64,000 nt of DNA, taken from the NCBI GenBank assembly GCA_003024785.1, contig PUQB01000156.1, forward strand, positions 310,001 to 374,000, given 5' to 3'. Both the position numbers and the translations under genes were made by a program. Positions 1 through 11,336 of the stretch are shown one piece after another. The notes beneath the pieces were generated by a model that saw nothing but the letters and a program-made list of their open reading frames with translations, was not told where the DNA came from and made no database searches. Each line of letters begins with the position of its first letter. Position 1 is the first letter of the stretch. This stretch comes from Selaginella tamariscina (Eukaryota; Streptophyta; Lycopodiopsida; Selaginellales; Selaginellaceae).

Positions 1-53
1 TTACATTTTAGTTGTTCTTCCAACTTTGCCTGAGTATACATATTAGAAACATT

Positions 54-86
<33 letters not shown>

Positions 87-1675
87 GAAGAGAGAGAGAA
101 GTTCCAGACCCTCATTCTTTTGAAAGCCATCTCAATATCATTTGCTTGATCATCTTTAGCCTGGTACTGATAGTAATTAGCTGAACATATACATACACAA
201 ATGCACATATGAACTTACACGCACACACTTGCGCGCGCGCGTAGGATATCCATGTACTTGTATGTATGAGTATGAAATCTATAAATTGTTAGCTATACCT
301 TTAAAACAGCTTCTATATCCTTGTCAACTGATGCCACTGTCATATAGAGGTCCTGGATACATGTACATATACATATATAGTGTGTGTGTGTGTGTATGGC
401 ACTCAGAAACCTTGTACCTTGAGACGTGAACGCAATGCTGAAGCTTCATGGTTTAACTTTTTCGTGTGTTTCCCATAAGTTACACTTAACCGCTCAAATA
501 TATGGTTTTGATGATCCTGCATACACCAGAAAAGAGAATATCAACACGCACGCACGCAGGCACATGCATTATATATATCTGTATGTATGTATTACCTCAG
601 CAAGGATAGCACAATCAGAGCAAACTGCAATGGAACATGTTGAACAAAAGTATGAAAGTGGGCTGCCATGTTTTGGGCAAACCTGTCTTAGAACTCCGTT
701 AAAAACGTAAAGCCTTAATCAGTAGATGTAATACCTTTTCCGGAGGAACGTCCTCATCAATATTCCCATGAATCTTCTCCACCTCCTGTATACATTATAC
801 TTACTTATACATACATGGTCATATATGTATATTAGCCATATACATGTGTATACAAGACACACACACATTACCGTGGTGATTTCTGAGATAAACTTGCAGC
901 TCACAAGTTGAGAGACGAGCAGAGGAGCACGACAATGAGGGCACTCTGATTTTTGATCGGTTAACCAGCGCTGCATGTAAATAAACCATGGTGTTTTTGC
1001 TTAGTCTAACCACATAACCTCGAGTCTGCAAGGCATACTTGAATACATGGCATGCACACCAGTTTTGAGCAGCATGGACAGAGTTGAGCATCCACTAGCT
1101 GTAAAGAACCCACAAAATAAACACGCCTGCATGTATATATGTATAACACACAAGAATGTGAATTTATGTGTATGTAAATATATGTAAATAGGATGAATGT
1201 ATGAGTAACTCTAATGTGACATATATACCTTTCCCAAGCATATGAAACACCGGAAAATCTCAGCAATAGTTGTAGACAAGCCCCCAGATTTATTTACTTG
1301 TTGTAAAGATTCAGACGACTTCTTTCGAGGATCATCCACAGAAATCACCTTATTCTCCTGAACAGGAGCCTGGTCGACCACAAACGGACAAACCTGTCCG
1401 GCGACAGCAACTGGACCCAATCCGGAGGAGGACCGACTCTCATCTCTCTGCCTCGAAACAATCCGCCCGTTCGTTCTGGGATACGAACACGTCCTGATCT
1501 TGAGAGCCCGGTCAAGGCAGATCCTGTGCCGGCCCCTGCTGCGGATCTTGCTCAAGATTGACGAACAACCACTTCCATTAATCTGCACGATGATGAAGCT
1601 GCTGAGAGGCCGCTGCAGCTCTCGTTGCTGCTTGTCCTCCTCCTCTCGCATTTCCTGCAATAACCCTAAATGCAT
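1..1675 (-). CDS. TRIM37-like RING/B-box E3 ubiquitin ligase, partial (N-terminal part)
   Basis: Spliced gene cut by the left edge of the window. Exons on the minus strand: 1675-1229, 1098-1039, 970-872, 785-735, 682-596, 516-418, 352-299, 160-110 and 29 to beyond 1. Nearly all junctions are GT-AG and phase 0; the donor after exon 8 (GTCTGG) is weak. Exon 1 encodes a Ser/Arg-rich leader ending EIFRCFICLGK. Exons 2 and 3 complete a C3HC4 RING (CPCCSKLVCMPCIQ, then RWLTDQKSECPHCRAPL). Exon 5 gives a B-box (VCPKHGSPLSYFC...CSDCA). The next exons look coiled-coil. Order and motifs match animal TRIM37 and its plant relatives, which place ubiquitin on substrates; the C-terminal MATH/TRAF part would lie outside the window. 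No frameshift is seen, unlike the neighbours. The start ATG is the first in frame; a short upstream exon is possible because TTGCAG precedes GAAATGCGAG. Confidence 0.8.
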
Positions 1676-1864
1676 GAAGCCCTAACTGCTGCATGAATCC
1701 TGACCGTAGATTGGTTACTGGTACGTACCACAAGTACTAGTTCCTTAGATGTACGGTCACATAAGAAAGAAAGAATCTAGAATATACTTCATGAGGTACG
1801 GTCTCTTTTCTAGGGTTGAGGAATATATTAAGGGTTTATTGAATTAGGGTTCATCGATTAGGTC
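1676..1864. promoter_or_regulatory. Compact divergent promoter region between TRIM37-like and CDKC-like genes
   Basis: Only 189 bases separate the two start codons, which face away from each other, so both 5' leaders and core promoters must fit here or inside the transcripts. The stretch near 1815-1850 is AT-rich (GAATATATTAAGG), a possible TATA-like site for the kinase. Shared control is inferred from geometry only. Confidence 0.4.
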
Positions 1865-3019
1865 ATGGGAGAGAGGGAGGAATTGCAGGCGCTGGAGAGG
1901 TACAGAGTTGTGGAGGCGATCGGAGTGGGGCAATACGGTAAGGTATTCCTTGCCATAGACAAGCAGACGGACGAGCGTGTGGCGCTGAAGCGGATGAAGA
2001 TAACAAACGAGAAGACGCTCAAGGTAAGGGAAAAGAACGGCAGAGTCGTCAATGTTCCGGCCTTGATCGGACTCGAGATCAAGATGCTGCGAATGCTGAA
2101 TGAGAAGTACGTTGTCAAGCTCCGGGATGTGGTGTACAGTCGCACAGATATCTATCTCGTCTTCGAGTATATGGAGCACGACCTGTGTGGGATTATCTCC
2201 AGGACGAGGCTCACGCCGCCCCAGATCAAGTGTATAATGAAGCAGCTGCTGGAGGGCATTCACTATTGCCACTTGAACAGGGTTGTGCACAGAGACATCA
2301 AGTCAGCTAATCTGCTCGTGAACAGTAAAGGGGTCCTGAAGCTGGCTGATTTCGGGATGGCTTTAGCTCTTCCGGATTCTATACAGCCGAATCCTTGCGG
2401 GGTTGTCACGCTTTGGTATCGTCCGCCTGAGCTTCTTCTGGGCTTCACGAAATACGGTCCGGCAGTGGATATGTGGAGTGTGGGTTGTGTCTTTGCCGAG
2501 CTTCTGGTAAGGAAATCAATACTTCCGGGCCGGGATGAGAATGATCAGCTGTCATGGATCTTTAAGATGTGTGGTACGCCTGACGAAACAACGTGGCCGG
2601 GGGTTTCCAGGTCGAAGATATACAGGAAGTTTATGGATGAACAGGGGAAGAAGGAACGGTGTCTAAGACGGGCGTTCAGCAACGTGGATCCATTAGCGTT
2701 GGATCTCTTGGAGCGGCTACTTACGTTGAATCCGGAGAAGCGGATTACGGCTATGGATGCCCTATTGTCCGACTATATGTGGTCGGATCCGATACCGTGT
2801 AGTGTGTCCGAGCTTCCCATCTCGGGTGAGCCGTGTACTGAGATGAAGTCGAGACAGAAGAGGCCCCGAGATGAGAGCAGGTCCACAGAGCTTAAGAGGC
2901 CTAGATACGATGTGAACTACTTATACAAGCACAGGCAAGCGGATCATTCCAAGAACCGTGTGAAGAAGGAGCGCGGGAACGCTAAGGAGCGGGGGAACGC
3001 TAAGGAGCGGGAACGCTAA
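1865..3019 (+). CDS. Intronless CDKC-like (CDK9/12-type) protein kinase, atypical
   Basis: Uninterrupted 384-codon frame. Kinase landmarks: glycine loop GVGQYGKV (about residues 20-27), VALKRMK lysine, VVHRDIKSANLL catalytic loop, DFG (LADFGMA), LWYRPPELLLG and DMWSVGC. The C-lobe text (QIKCIMKQLLEGIHYCH, TLNPEKRITAMDALLSDYMWSDPIPC) is that of plant CDKC, the cyclin-T partner that phosphorylates the RNA polymerase II tail. Oddities: PITAIRE is replaced by PALIGLE, about ten extra residues precede it, and the T-loop threonine position (LTNRV in CDKC) reads NPCGV. The absence of introns suggests a retrocopy, though no clear poly-A tail or target repeat is seen. The basic KR-rich tail ends in KERGNA repeats and is probably cut short by a repeat-unit indel. 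It may be expressed, a weak kinase or a pseudokinase. GC content is higher than its surroundings. Confidence 0.85.
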   Translation: MGEREELQALERYRVVEAIGVGQYGKVFLAIDKQTDERVALKRMKITNEKTLKVREKNGRVVNVPALIGLEIKMLRMLNEKYVVKLRDVVYSRTDIYLVFEYMEHDLCGIISRTRLTPPQIKCIMKQLLEGIHYCHLNRVVHRDIKSANLLVNSKGVLKLADFGMALALPDSIQPNPCGVVTLWYRPPELLLGFTKYGPAVDMWSVGCVFAELLVRKSILPGRDENDQLSWIFKMCGTPDETTWPGVSRSKIYRKFMDEQGKKERCLRRAFSNVDPLALDLLERLLTLNPEKRITAMDALLSDYMWSDPIPCSVSELPISGEPCTEMKSRQKRPRDESRSTELKRPRYDVNYLYKHRQADHSKNRVKKERGNAKERGNAKERER

Positions 3020-3089
3020 GGAGCGTGGGAACGCTAAGGAGCGCGGGAACGCTAAGGAGCGCGGGACCGCTAAGGAGCGTGGGACCAAA
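2966..3089 (+). repeat. 18-bp coding minisatellite (KERGNA units)
   Basis: Units starting AAGGAGCG lie at 2966, 2984, 3002, 3018, 3036, 3054 and 3072. All are 18 bp except the 16-bp unit at 3002-3017. That missing pair shifts the kinase frame and makes the stop at 3017-3019. In the unshifted frame the repeat continues and the next stop is at about 3168. Confidence 0.9.
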
Positions 3090-3748
3090 GAGCGTAAATT
3101 AAGTCTAAGGATGTGGAGACGAAGAAGAGTTCTCGAGTCTCCGATATGGTCGGGGCGTGAAGGTGTTTAAGTACGTGGTTTACATTAGATGGAGAAAACA
3201 AAAAATTGTTAGTGTTTAGTTCGATATGTGATACGCAAGGAATGAAAATTTTCCTTCAACAATGAGTTAATTGTAAATAACAAAACTCTATTATTAATCG
3301 AAAAATTACATTTCGTTTAAAATGGTTTTTATAATGAATTTAGATATAATTAGCTACACGTCAACACGAAAACACTTATTTTATAACGTAAAAAGTATTA
3401 CGCATATTACATAAAACATAATGAAATTATTAATAAGGTTTCGTGAATATTTGTAACATAAGTATTTCACTTTGCACGACATGTGTTTAAAATAGACTTC
3501 TATTCTCTTATGCACGTCATTTCGATATATAAATATATACATGCATAGTTTTGGTGGACAGTTCATTGTAGTCATTTTAGAAGAAATTTATGATAGGATT
3601 TTGTATACTTGAATGATAAGCTTATTATTAATCAGTTTGAGTCTACCATGGTGGAATTGCATTGAGCACAAAAAATAAAAAGATGAAATAAGTTCATTTA
3701 TGTCATATATATATACACATGTTTGTGTTTCTTACACGTGTGTGGATC

Positions 3749-3782
<34 letters not shown>

Positions 3783-4016
3783 TGATCTGTGTATGCACAT
3801 CAGCTCATGATACAAATACTTTCAAGTCTGCACATTGTGTGTGGGTGTGTGTATGAGTGAGTATATATACATTATGCATACATTATGCAAAACTTTCAAG
3901 CCTTGTGTGTACTATGTATGTGCTTATGACAATTTCTTAAGTCTATTATGGATGAATTAACATATCTTAGGACAACTATATACATAGTTCAGAAATAATT
4001 AACTTAACTGTTAAGT
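3020..4016. other. Intergenic AT-rich spacer with CA/TA microsatellites
   Basis: Holds the presumed 3' end of the kinase and of the convergent ICT1-like gene. GT and TA runs occur near 3718-3782 and 3835-3865. No further gene is supported. Confidence 0.6.
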
Positions 4017-5785
4017 CTAATCCCACTTTCCCTTATCCCTCCTAGCAGATTTCTTATTTGAATTCTCTTTCTTAAATTGGAGCCTTTTCATATCTTCAGC
4101 AGCAGCACTGTCAAAGTAATCATCAAGGTTTATTAAACTACCATATACATATACACACACACACACATGGTGGGTGTACACGCTTCTGTGTGTGTGTGTT
4201 GAAAGCAACTTACAGCTTTGCAATTCGTTGTTTGGTTTCTTGAGATGGAGGTGGTGATACATAAGCTGCTGCATCGATAATTTCCTACAGAAAGTTGATG
4301 AGTACAATATGTACATGACACACACACACACACAACAGACATACACATACACGCACTCATATACCTGCAACTTTGCAAGAGCATCATCCACGTTTCCTCT
4401 GGAAAAAACAAAAGACTCAGGCAAAAAATGAATGAACTCAGGTGTGTCATGTAAGAATGCTTATCAACTTCTGTGTTCTTGTTCGTGTTGATGATATAAC
4501 CAGCTCTCCTTCATTATTAATCCGATTCTTTTCCTACAAAAACCTATAAAATTAATCTCTCTCTCTCCTCTCTGTGCATATACTTTATATTCATGCATCT
4601 ACATCAATGTATGTGAGCAAAGTAGTGAATACATATAAATATAACACATACACCATTATTATACAAATACATGTATATGTGTACAAGTACATACATATCA
4701 CAGTTATTTATATGTACCAACCGTTTGGAGGAGTTTCTGCCTGACTTTTGAGAGGAAGCCAATGTGCTTCCATAACATTGAATCGCATGTCTACCTTTGT
4801 GTTCACTACAAAAATGTATAAACAAATCGATTAATAAATAAATACAAAAGATATACATAAAAAGAATAGCATGTCTGTACTATATAATATCAAGAACATA
4901 AGACATGCATACACACACATATAATTGTTCTCTATATCGATGTATTCACAACACACGAACAGACTTAATTTATTTGATACCTTTGTTCACATTTTGTCCT
5001 CCTGCACCACCGCTCCTCGCAAAGCTCAGTGTCACATTATCTATAAATAAAATTTAAAAAGTATCATTGTGTGTGATATACACAAAACTAGCAAGACAAA
5101 CAGACTTTCAAACCATGAGATGAATGTATAAGCATGTAGAGACACAGCTAAGCACACACAATACAATGTGCATGACATGAAAAGGATCATATAAATTAAT
5201 ATATGGTCCTTATGGGTATTCCTATGTGTTGGCTCTATATGTGGATTGGTTCTATATCTATATATACACTCACATATTTGTAGAGTATTTTGTGAATACA
5301 ATACACACACACACTTGAACAAACATGTTCATAATGTGTATAGGTGAGTAAAGACACACATACAGACACATATCTGCTTCTGGTTACACATGCATGTGTG
5401 TGAGAGAGAGAGAGACGTATGTGATAGAACCCAGAAGGACGTGTATAAAGAATGTGAATAATATATAGAGAGAGACATACATATAAAACAATGTGAATGG
5501 GGTATATATACACATGTATATGAAGCACATTCACACATGATGAATTCAATCGATGTGTTATATGTATATGTATATAATGTTATACACACACGCACACCTG
5601 TCATGTAAATGTGTACCTAATGTGAGCCTGGGAATGTGTAAATTGCCGAGCGATGCTTCAGCTGATTGCTCCTCCCTGTTGTTCAGCATCTGCTGCTTCT
5701 GCATAAGTCTTGCAGGAGCCTTCTTCTTACCCGCATTACACACCACAGTTACCGCCCTGGCGCACAGCACGGCAGCCGCTGCCAT
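4017..5785 (-). CDS. ICT1-type (class I release-factor-like) peptidyl-tRNA hydrolase
   Basis: Seven exons on the minus strand: 5785-5617, 5040-4981, 4805-4722, 4533-4469, 4398-4365, 4284-4214 and 4107-4017, with matching phases and GT-AG borders, giving about 190 residues. Exon 2 encodes the GGQ loop (SFARSGGAGGQNVNK), which enters the ribosomal peptidyl-transferase centre and hydrolyses peptidyl-tRNA. Exon 4 reads EKNRINNEGELVISSTRTRT, exon 5 GNVDDALAKLQ, and exon 6 EIIDAAAYVSPPPS. The end is basic (RRDKGKWD), like the ICT1 tail that binds stalled ribosomes. The Ala-rich, basic N terminus suggests import into a mitochondrion or plastid (inferred). Exon 3 is 84 nt, one base longer than the flanking phases allow: RFNVMEAHWL is in one frame and KVRQKLLQT in the next. 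This is either a real frameshift near 4746-4756 or a sequence error. Confidence 0.82.
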
Positions 5786-6338
5786 TCAGCTAACCCTAAA
5801 AACAGAGTCTTAACAAAACTTTCGCCTTTAACTAGTTTATATAATTTGTATTATCTAAATTATGCTGCTCTTTACCTATTGCTGTTTAATTAACTTAGGA
5901 AAATCTAGTCCCATTAGTATTACATACATATACATATATAATATGTGTGTGTAGGTATATTGTACGGAATAAAGTATTTAACGGCAGAGGAAATCAAGGT
6001 ATATTTTTTAATTAAAAAAAAGACTTTTAATTATTAAAACCCTAGAAACAGAGGTTCATAGAACAGCCCTAAATTTGGGAATGCTCTAGGGTCTTCTGCG
6101 AGTACGGTGCACGTGTAAATGTAAGCCTCCCTCCCTCTCTCCTTGATTGCATGTGCACAATATCGGCATTGAATTTTATGCATCCCAAATGATGTATATA
6201 TATGCATACATATATATATACACAATACATGTGTGTATAAAACACAATAATCATACACAGAATTACATTGTGTTGCGTGTTTATATGTATATTTATGCAG
6301 AACTTCATTATAGACAATATACACACAGACGCTGTGGG

Positions 6339-6369
<31 letters not shown>

Positions 6370-6591
6370 GTGTATGTATTTCTCTGGATTCTAATGTTTC
6401 TGTATGCTTTTCTATTCATATTGGGTATAGAATGGTATGCATATATGTGTGGGTATATACACGTACAGAACGCACACACACAGTGTACGTTGTTACTGTC
6501 TATCTATGGAAAGAATGAGCTTTGTCTACATATCCATACATATACACACACAGAATACACGCCCTGTATGCATATAATGTTTTGTCAACAG
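5786..6591. other. Intergenic spacer, divergent promoters of ICT1-like and GPAT9
   Basis: About 800 bases between two divergent start codons, rich in TA, TG and ATGT microsatellites (6180-6230, 6340-6375). GPAT9 5' leader exons may lie here: its ATG follows a CAG that could be a splice acceptor. No other coding signal is convincing. Confidence 0.5.
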
Positions 6592-7080
6592 ATGGGTATA
6601 GAGCGAGTTGCAAAACACAACAATAGGCTGCGGGATTCATCCCTGTTTAGGCCATCTCAGTCCGAGGTTGATTTGTATCAGCACGACATGGAGGATTTTC
6701 TTGTTGATTCTGCTGCTGAGCCCACTGCTCCCCGTCAAAATAAGCTCCTCCTGTAAGTATAATCAATACCTTTACATAATTAAGTGCTATATATCATAAA
6801 ACTAGGTGATCAATGCAATGTGTGTGCGTGTGCGTGTGCGTGTTATGTGCTAGATTGGCTCTTGTTGTATTCCTTGAAATATGTGTGTGAGTAATCACTA
6901 AAATTTGGTTGCTTAAACTGTTTTGTTAACAGTTTGTGCATGTAGATTTATAAGTATGTACGGATATATATATACACACATAATGCACGTGTTGGGTATA
7001 TTACACGTATATTATAAGACGTATATGCTTTTATAAACATTGTATATTATACAAACAGGTGCCGCATTATATATATTATT

Positions 7081-7113
<33 letters not shown>

Positions 7114-7118
7114 GAGAG

Positions 7119-7164
<46 letters not shown>

Positions 7165-9526
7165 TAAGGACATTTATTGTTTTGTTTTCTGCTTTTTATT
7201 TATTTTACTATAGTACAGCCATAACAATAGATAAATTCGTGCGTGCGTGTGTCTATGTGCATCTGGATGTATACATGGACATGTATATACATTTTACTGT
7301 GCTGCATGATACTGTCTTTTTTCCGTTTCCTGTATGTGATCGCATAACCATAACAACGTGTAATTCATATATACAATCATACATAGATGTATACGAGTAC
7401 TGAAATGTATGTATGTGTGTGCACACATATACGCTCACATATGCGATATGTGCAGGCATACGCTATAAACATATCGTACACACACACACGTGTGTGTGTG
7501 CGTTGTGTGCGTGCGTGTGTCTGAAAAGAGACACCTAAGAATATGTGATATCATAGAATCTTTAATATTCTTTATTTTATAGATGCGATCTTTTAGATAT
7601 CTCTTCAGTGTTAAACGAGGCTGCGAGTGCAATTGTAGATGTAAGTAAGATGCAAATTATTTTCATTTTTTCTACTTAATGCTGAATTTTCTAGTATTTG
7701 AATCTAATGACGTTTTTGTGTTAAGGATTCGTTCACCAGGTGCTTCAAATCCAACATTCCTGAACCATGGAACTGGAATATGTATTTATTTCCGCTCTGG
7801 TGTCTCGGTGTGGTTGTCAGATACTGCTTACTATTTCCATTGAGGTATGTATTGCAATGATACTTATCACACATACACACGTCACAATCATACGCATACG
7901 TACGTACATGCATGCACACGCACACGCACGCACATACACGCATATATATATACCACTTATTTATGCCTACAATGTGTTGCGCGTATGTCTGTCTTTGTAT
8001 AACTCTTTTTTCTTTTGGTGCAGGGTATTGCTCCTTACCATCGGATGGATAATTTTCTTTGGGATTATTCATCCCTGTTCACTTCGTATTGAGAAAACAC
8101 GACATGCTGAGACGGAAGATAGAGGTAAATTGTTTAAGTATATAGTCATTATAATGTCATTTATATGTGGATGTACACACACATATCTATATGTATATAT
8201 ACAGTTTGTATATATTTATATGTGTATCTTGTTAAATTTATTACAGAGGGTTCTGGTGGAATTTATATGCAAGATGTTTGTGGCTTCGTGGACAGGCGTC
8301 GTCAAGTACCATGGACCACGACCAAGTAGACGACCCAGACAGGTTCATTATTGTTAATCTTATCTCTTTGTCTCTTTGTCGCGTGTGCGAGTGATCCTTG
8401 TGCATTATGCATGTAAAAAATGTGCGCAACCGGATATGTTATAATTTATGAAGCTATTATTCTTTAGTATGGTTTATAAGAATATTTTACCAGGTGTTTG
8501 TGGCAAATCATACATCTATGATAGACTTTATCATCTTGAGCAGATGACGGCTTTTGCTGTTATTATGCAAAAGCATCCGGGCTGGGTTGGTAAGTTAATT
8601 TTTTATGAATTAATTAACCTCTCTCTCTCTCTCTCTCTCCATACATACAAACTAACTAATATTCTAATTAAGCTTTTTTTTTTTCTCTTTAAACAGGTTT
8701 GCTGCAGAACACTGTTTTGGAAAGTCTAGGTTGCATCTGGTTCAACCGCACCGAGTCCAAAGATCGCCACATTGTCGCTGAAAAGTACGTGATTTATATA
8801 TGATTTACAAGTATATATAAGCAAATTATGGCATATACAACCATTCACCAGAAGAAAATGTGTATATCCTTTTAATAATCTTCTTCACAGGCTTCTAAAG
8901 CATGTCAATGATCCTGAGAGCAATTTGCTGCTTATATTTCCTGAAGGGACTTGTGTGAACAATGAATACACTGTTCAGTTCAAGAAGGTACGTCTTTATG
9001 AGCGTGTGTGTGTAGTGTGTTTATGGTTTACTTATTACAGGGTGCTTTTGAGTTGGACTCCGCTGTTTGTCCGATAGCCATCAAATACAACAAGATTTTC
9101 GTTGACGCCTTCTGGAATAGTAGAAAGTGAGTACACACACACACACACACACACACAACACACACCCTTATATTCAAATGCGATCTATGTAGATAGATAG
9201 ATAGATAGAGTTGGGACCCCATTTGCAATATGTTTTAGTTCTATGCAAACTCTAGCTACAAACCATTATTGAAATTAATAGTTTAATTAACTATTAAATA
9301 TCATTGATAGAGTCGCTGTTAACTATTTTTGTTTCTTTCTTTTTTTTTTTAATTTTGCAGGCAATCGTTTACAATGCATCTGCTGAGGTTGATGACATCT
9401 TGGGCAGTTGTTTGCGATGTGTGGTATCTAGAACCGCAAACTATACGTCCCGGTGAAACACCAATAGAATTTGCTGAAAGGTACACGATATACCACATGT
9501 GTGTGTGTGTGTGTTGTGTGTGAGAG

Positions 9527-9562
<36 letters not shown>

Positions 9563-9962
9563 CTTATTAATATGGTTATATTAAGCTAGTTTATAGAAAA
9601 CTTAGCATGTGCTTAGTATTATATAATAATATAGTTGGGGTTACCATTTTAGGGTACGTGACATGATAGCTAAGAGAGCTGGTATTAAGAAAGTTCCATG
9701 GGATGGTTACTTGAAATATTATCGTCCGAGTCCAAAGCTTACGGAAAAGAAGTAAGTTTTAAATTGTAGATTACCATATTTATATATGTATGTACGTGTG
9801 TGTGTGTGTGTGTGTTTGTGTGTGTGTGTTTAACGTGTGATACATATAGCTTAAAACTGTGTATATATATGACTTTGTGCTTACAGGCAACAGAAGTTTG
9901 CTGAGAGTTTGCTTGTGAGAAGACTCGGGACCAAAACAACCGAAGATGACCAAGTGGAGTGA
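6592..9962 (+). CDS. GPAT9: Glycerol-3-phosphate acyltransferase 9 (ER sn-1 acyltransferase)
   Basis: Exons 6592-6752, 7583-7640, 7726-7844, 8024-8124, 8247-8342, 8494-8589, 8697-8784, 8891-8987, 9041-9126, 9361-9480, 9653-9751 and 9887-9962; about 400 codons, against about 376 in Arabidopsis. The product transfers an acyl group from acyl-CoA to glycerol-3-phosphate at the ER, the first step to membrane lipids and oil. Landmarks: PEPWNWNMYLFPLWCLGVVV and LLLTIGWIIFFGI membrane segments, VASWTGVVKYHGPRPS, acyltransferase block I NHTSMID (HX4D), FNRTESKDR, block III LIFPEGTCVNNEYTV, block IV VCPIAIKYNKIFVDAFWNS, and the KKVPWDGYLKYYRPSPK tail. Two breaks: exon 4 to 5 splicing leaves the frame short of two bases (GAG-AGG expected), and exon 6 lacks one G at 8537-8540 (TTGAGCAG for Leu-Glu-Gln). 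Introns are microsatellite-rich; the intron 8988-9040 is only 53 nt. Otherwise complete. Confidence 0.9.
7065..7162 (+). repeat. Compound TA/GA microsatellite in GPAT9 intron 1
   Basis: A TA run at about 7079-7098 passes into a long GA run to 7162, inside the first GPAT9 intron. Confidence 0.9.
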
Positions 9963-11336
9963 AGCTTGACTTGGTAATAAAAGCTTTAGTTTAAGTTCAT
10001 AATATTATAATATAGCATAGTAGCATCAAGAATAATATGAAAGTTGTAAACTAAGATTTGTATTGATTATATTATACATTTAGTACATGTGAAACTTGCA
10101 AATTGTAGTTATAAAACACATAGTCAATCTCATATGCATGATTATGTATACAAAAACACACAGAGCATGTGTCAGTGTGTTTGAGAGGCTGTGTGGTGTG
10201 TGTGTTTTTCTAGATAGGGACAGTGGTCTTATTTTAGTTTAATTTAGTTTAACAAAACCATGTTTAAGCGCGTTAAACATTAAAAAAATTAAAGATATAA
10301 TGTATACGGTACAAAATCTTATTCGATAATTTAAATATATAGCAAATATCACGCAATATTCAACCACCACATGTAGATGCGCAAATTTCCTATCAAATAT
10401 GAAATAATTCTCTTTGTCAACACCAAGTTATTTATCTATGTGTTTTATTTACATATAATTATAACCCATCCTGTCCTAGAATGTTCCCATCGGCATCGAC
10501 CTTATTATAGTGGTGGACCTCAATAGTTTTTGTGTGTGTGTTGTGTGTGTATTTGTATGTATATGTGTATGTATTGGACGTACTGGGTAATGTTTCATAA
10601 TCAGGCCAATGTTCGGTACACATACAGCTTTCATCATTCCATTTACATTTGTCGTGTTCTTCATTATATATATAACTGTCAAGCTTTATCAACAGTGCAT
10701 TAAAAATCTTTACTTAATTATTATAATATTTAATTAATTTTATATTAATGCCTCACTTATGAACAGTCTTATAATGTACACATATCAAAACATAAACGTT
10801 AAAATGTAAGTCTATCATCAACGCGCTATATACAAAAACACACGCACGCGCACGCACGCGTTTGCCCACGTGGTAAAATCATGATTTATAAATGGCCACA
10901 TGGTAAAATCGGATGTAATTATGTCTGTTTACGAATGATCCGGCACCGGCAACTGCCACGTGGCGCGTCGTCAACCGTCAGAACATTCTCTTGCGGAATG
11001 TCAAGGGAAAACAATTCCTAACGCTGTTAATCGCCGTTAAGTTTCTTCGTCTCCGTGTGAGAGACAACCATGGCGGCTGCATGAAGCTCGGATGGAAGCC
11101 TAACGGAGCTTAACTGTAGCTTACGCAGTAGTTCATCTCCCCAGCTCGAAGGTATACTCAATTCTTCCAATCCCACATTGTTTGAGAGAATTCGGAGAGA
11201 GGAGGAGAGAAAAGGAGAATTCGTGTGTAGATTCACAGATCTGGGGTAGTACATTGTCCAAAAGGTTGCTGTCTTTTCTCATTTTGGGGATGATCCACGA
11301 ATTATAAATAGATTTGGAAATAAGGAGAAAACCAAC
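9963..11336. other. Spacer between GPAT9 and PERK genes
   Basis: Contains the GPAT9 3' end, GT runs near 10190-10205 and 10528-10570, and a CG-rich CACGCACG tract near 10840-10860. A 77-codon minus-strand frame (10692-10459) is largely microsatellite-encoded and I do not call it a gene. The last 300 bases are less AT-rich and may carry the PERK promoter and leader (GACAACCATGGCGG near 11061). Confidence 0.45.

Noticed and set aside
1844..2448. Open frames antisense to the CDKC-like kinase
   Set aside because: Shadow frames of a GC-richer coding region with no domain.
5041..6518. Several 90-160 codon frames rich in Tyr, Val and Cys
   Set aside because: They are translations of TA/TG/CA microsatellites in introns and spacers.
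7767..8357. 196-codon frame as a separate gene
   Set aside because: It is GPAT9 exons 3-5 read through two introns; the frame is discussed under GPAT9.
10459..10692. 77-codon minus-strand frame with Cys residues
   Set aside because: Much of it is encoded by a GT microsatellite (TYTYTYKYTHNTHTK), no family recognised, no splice or conservation signal.
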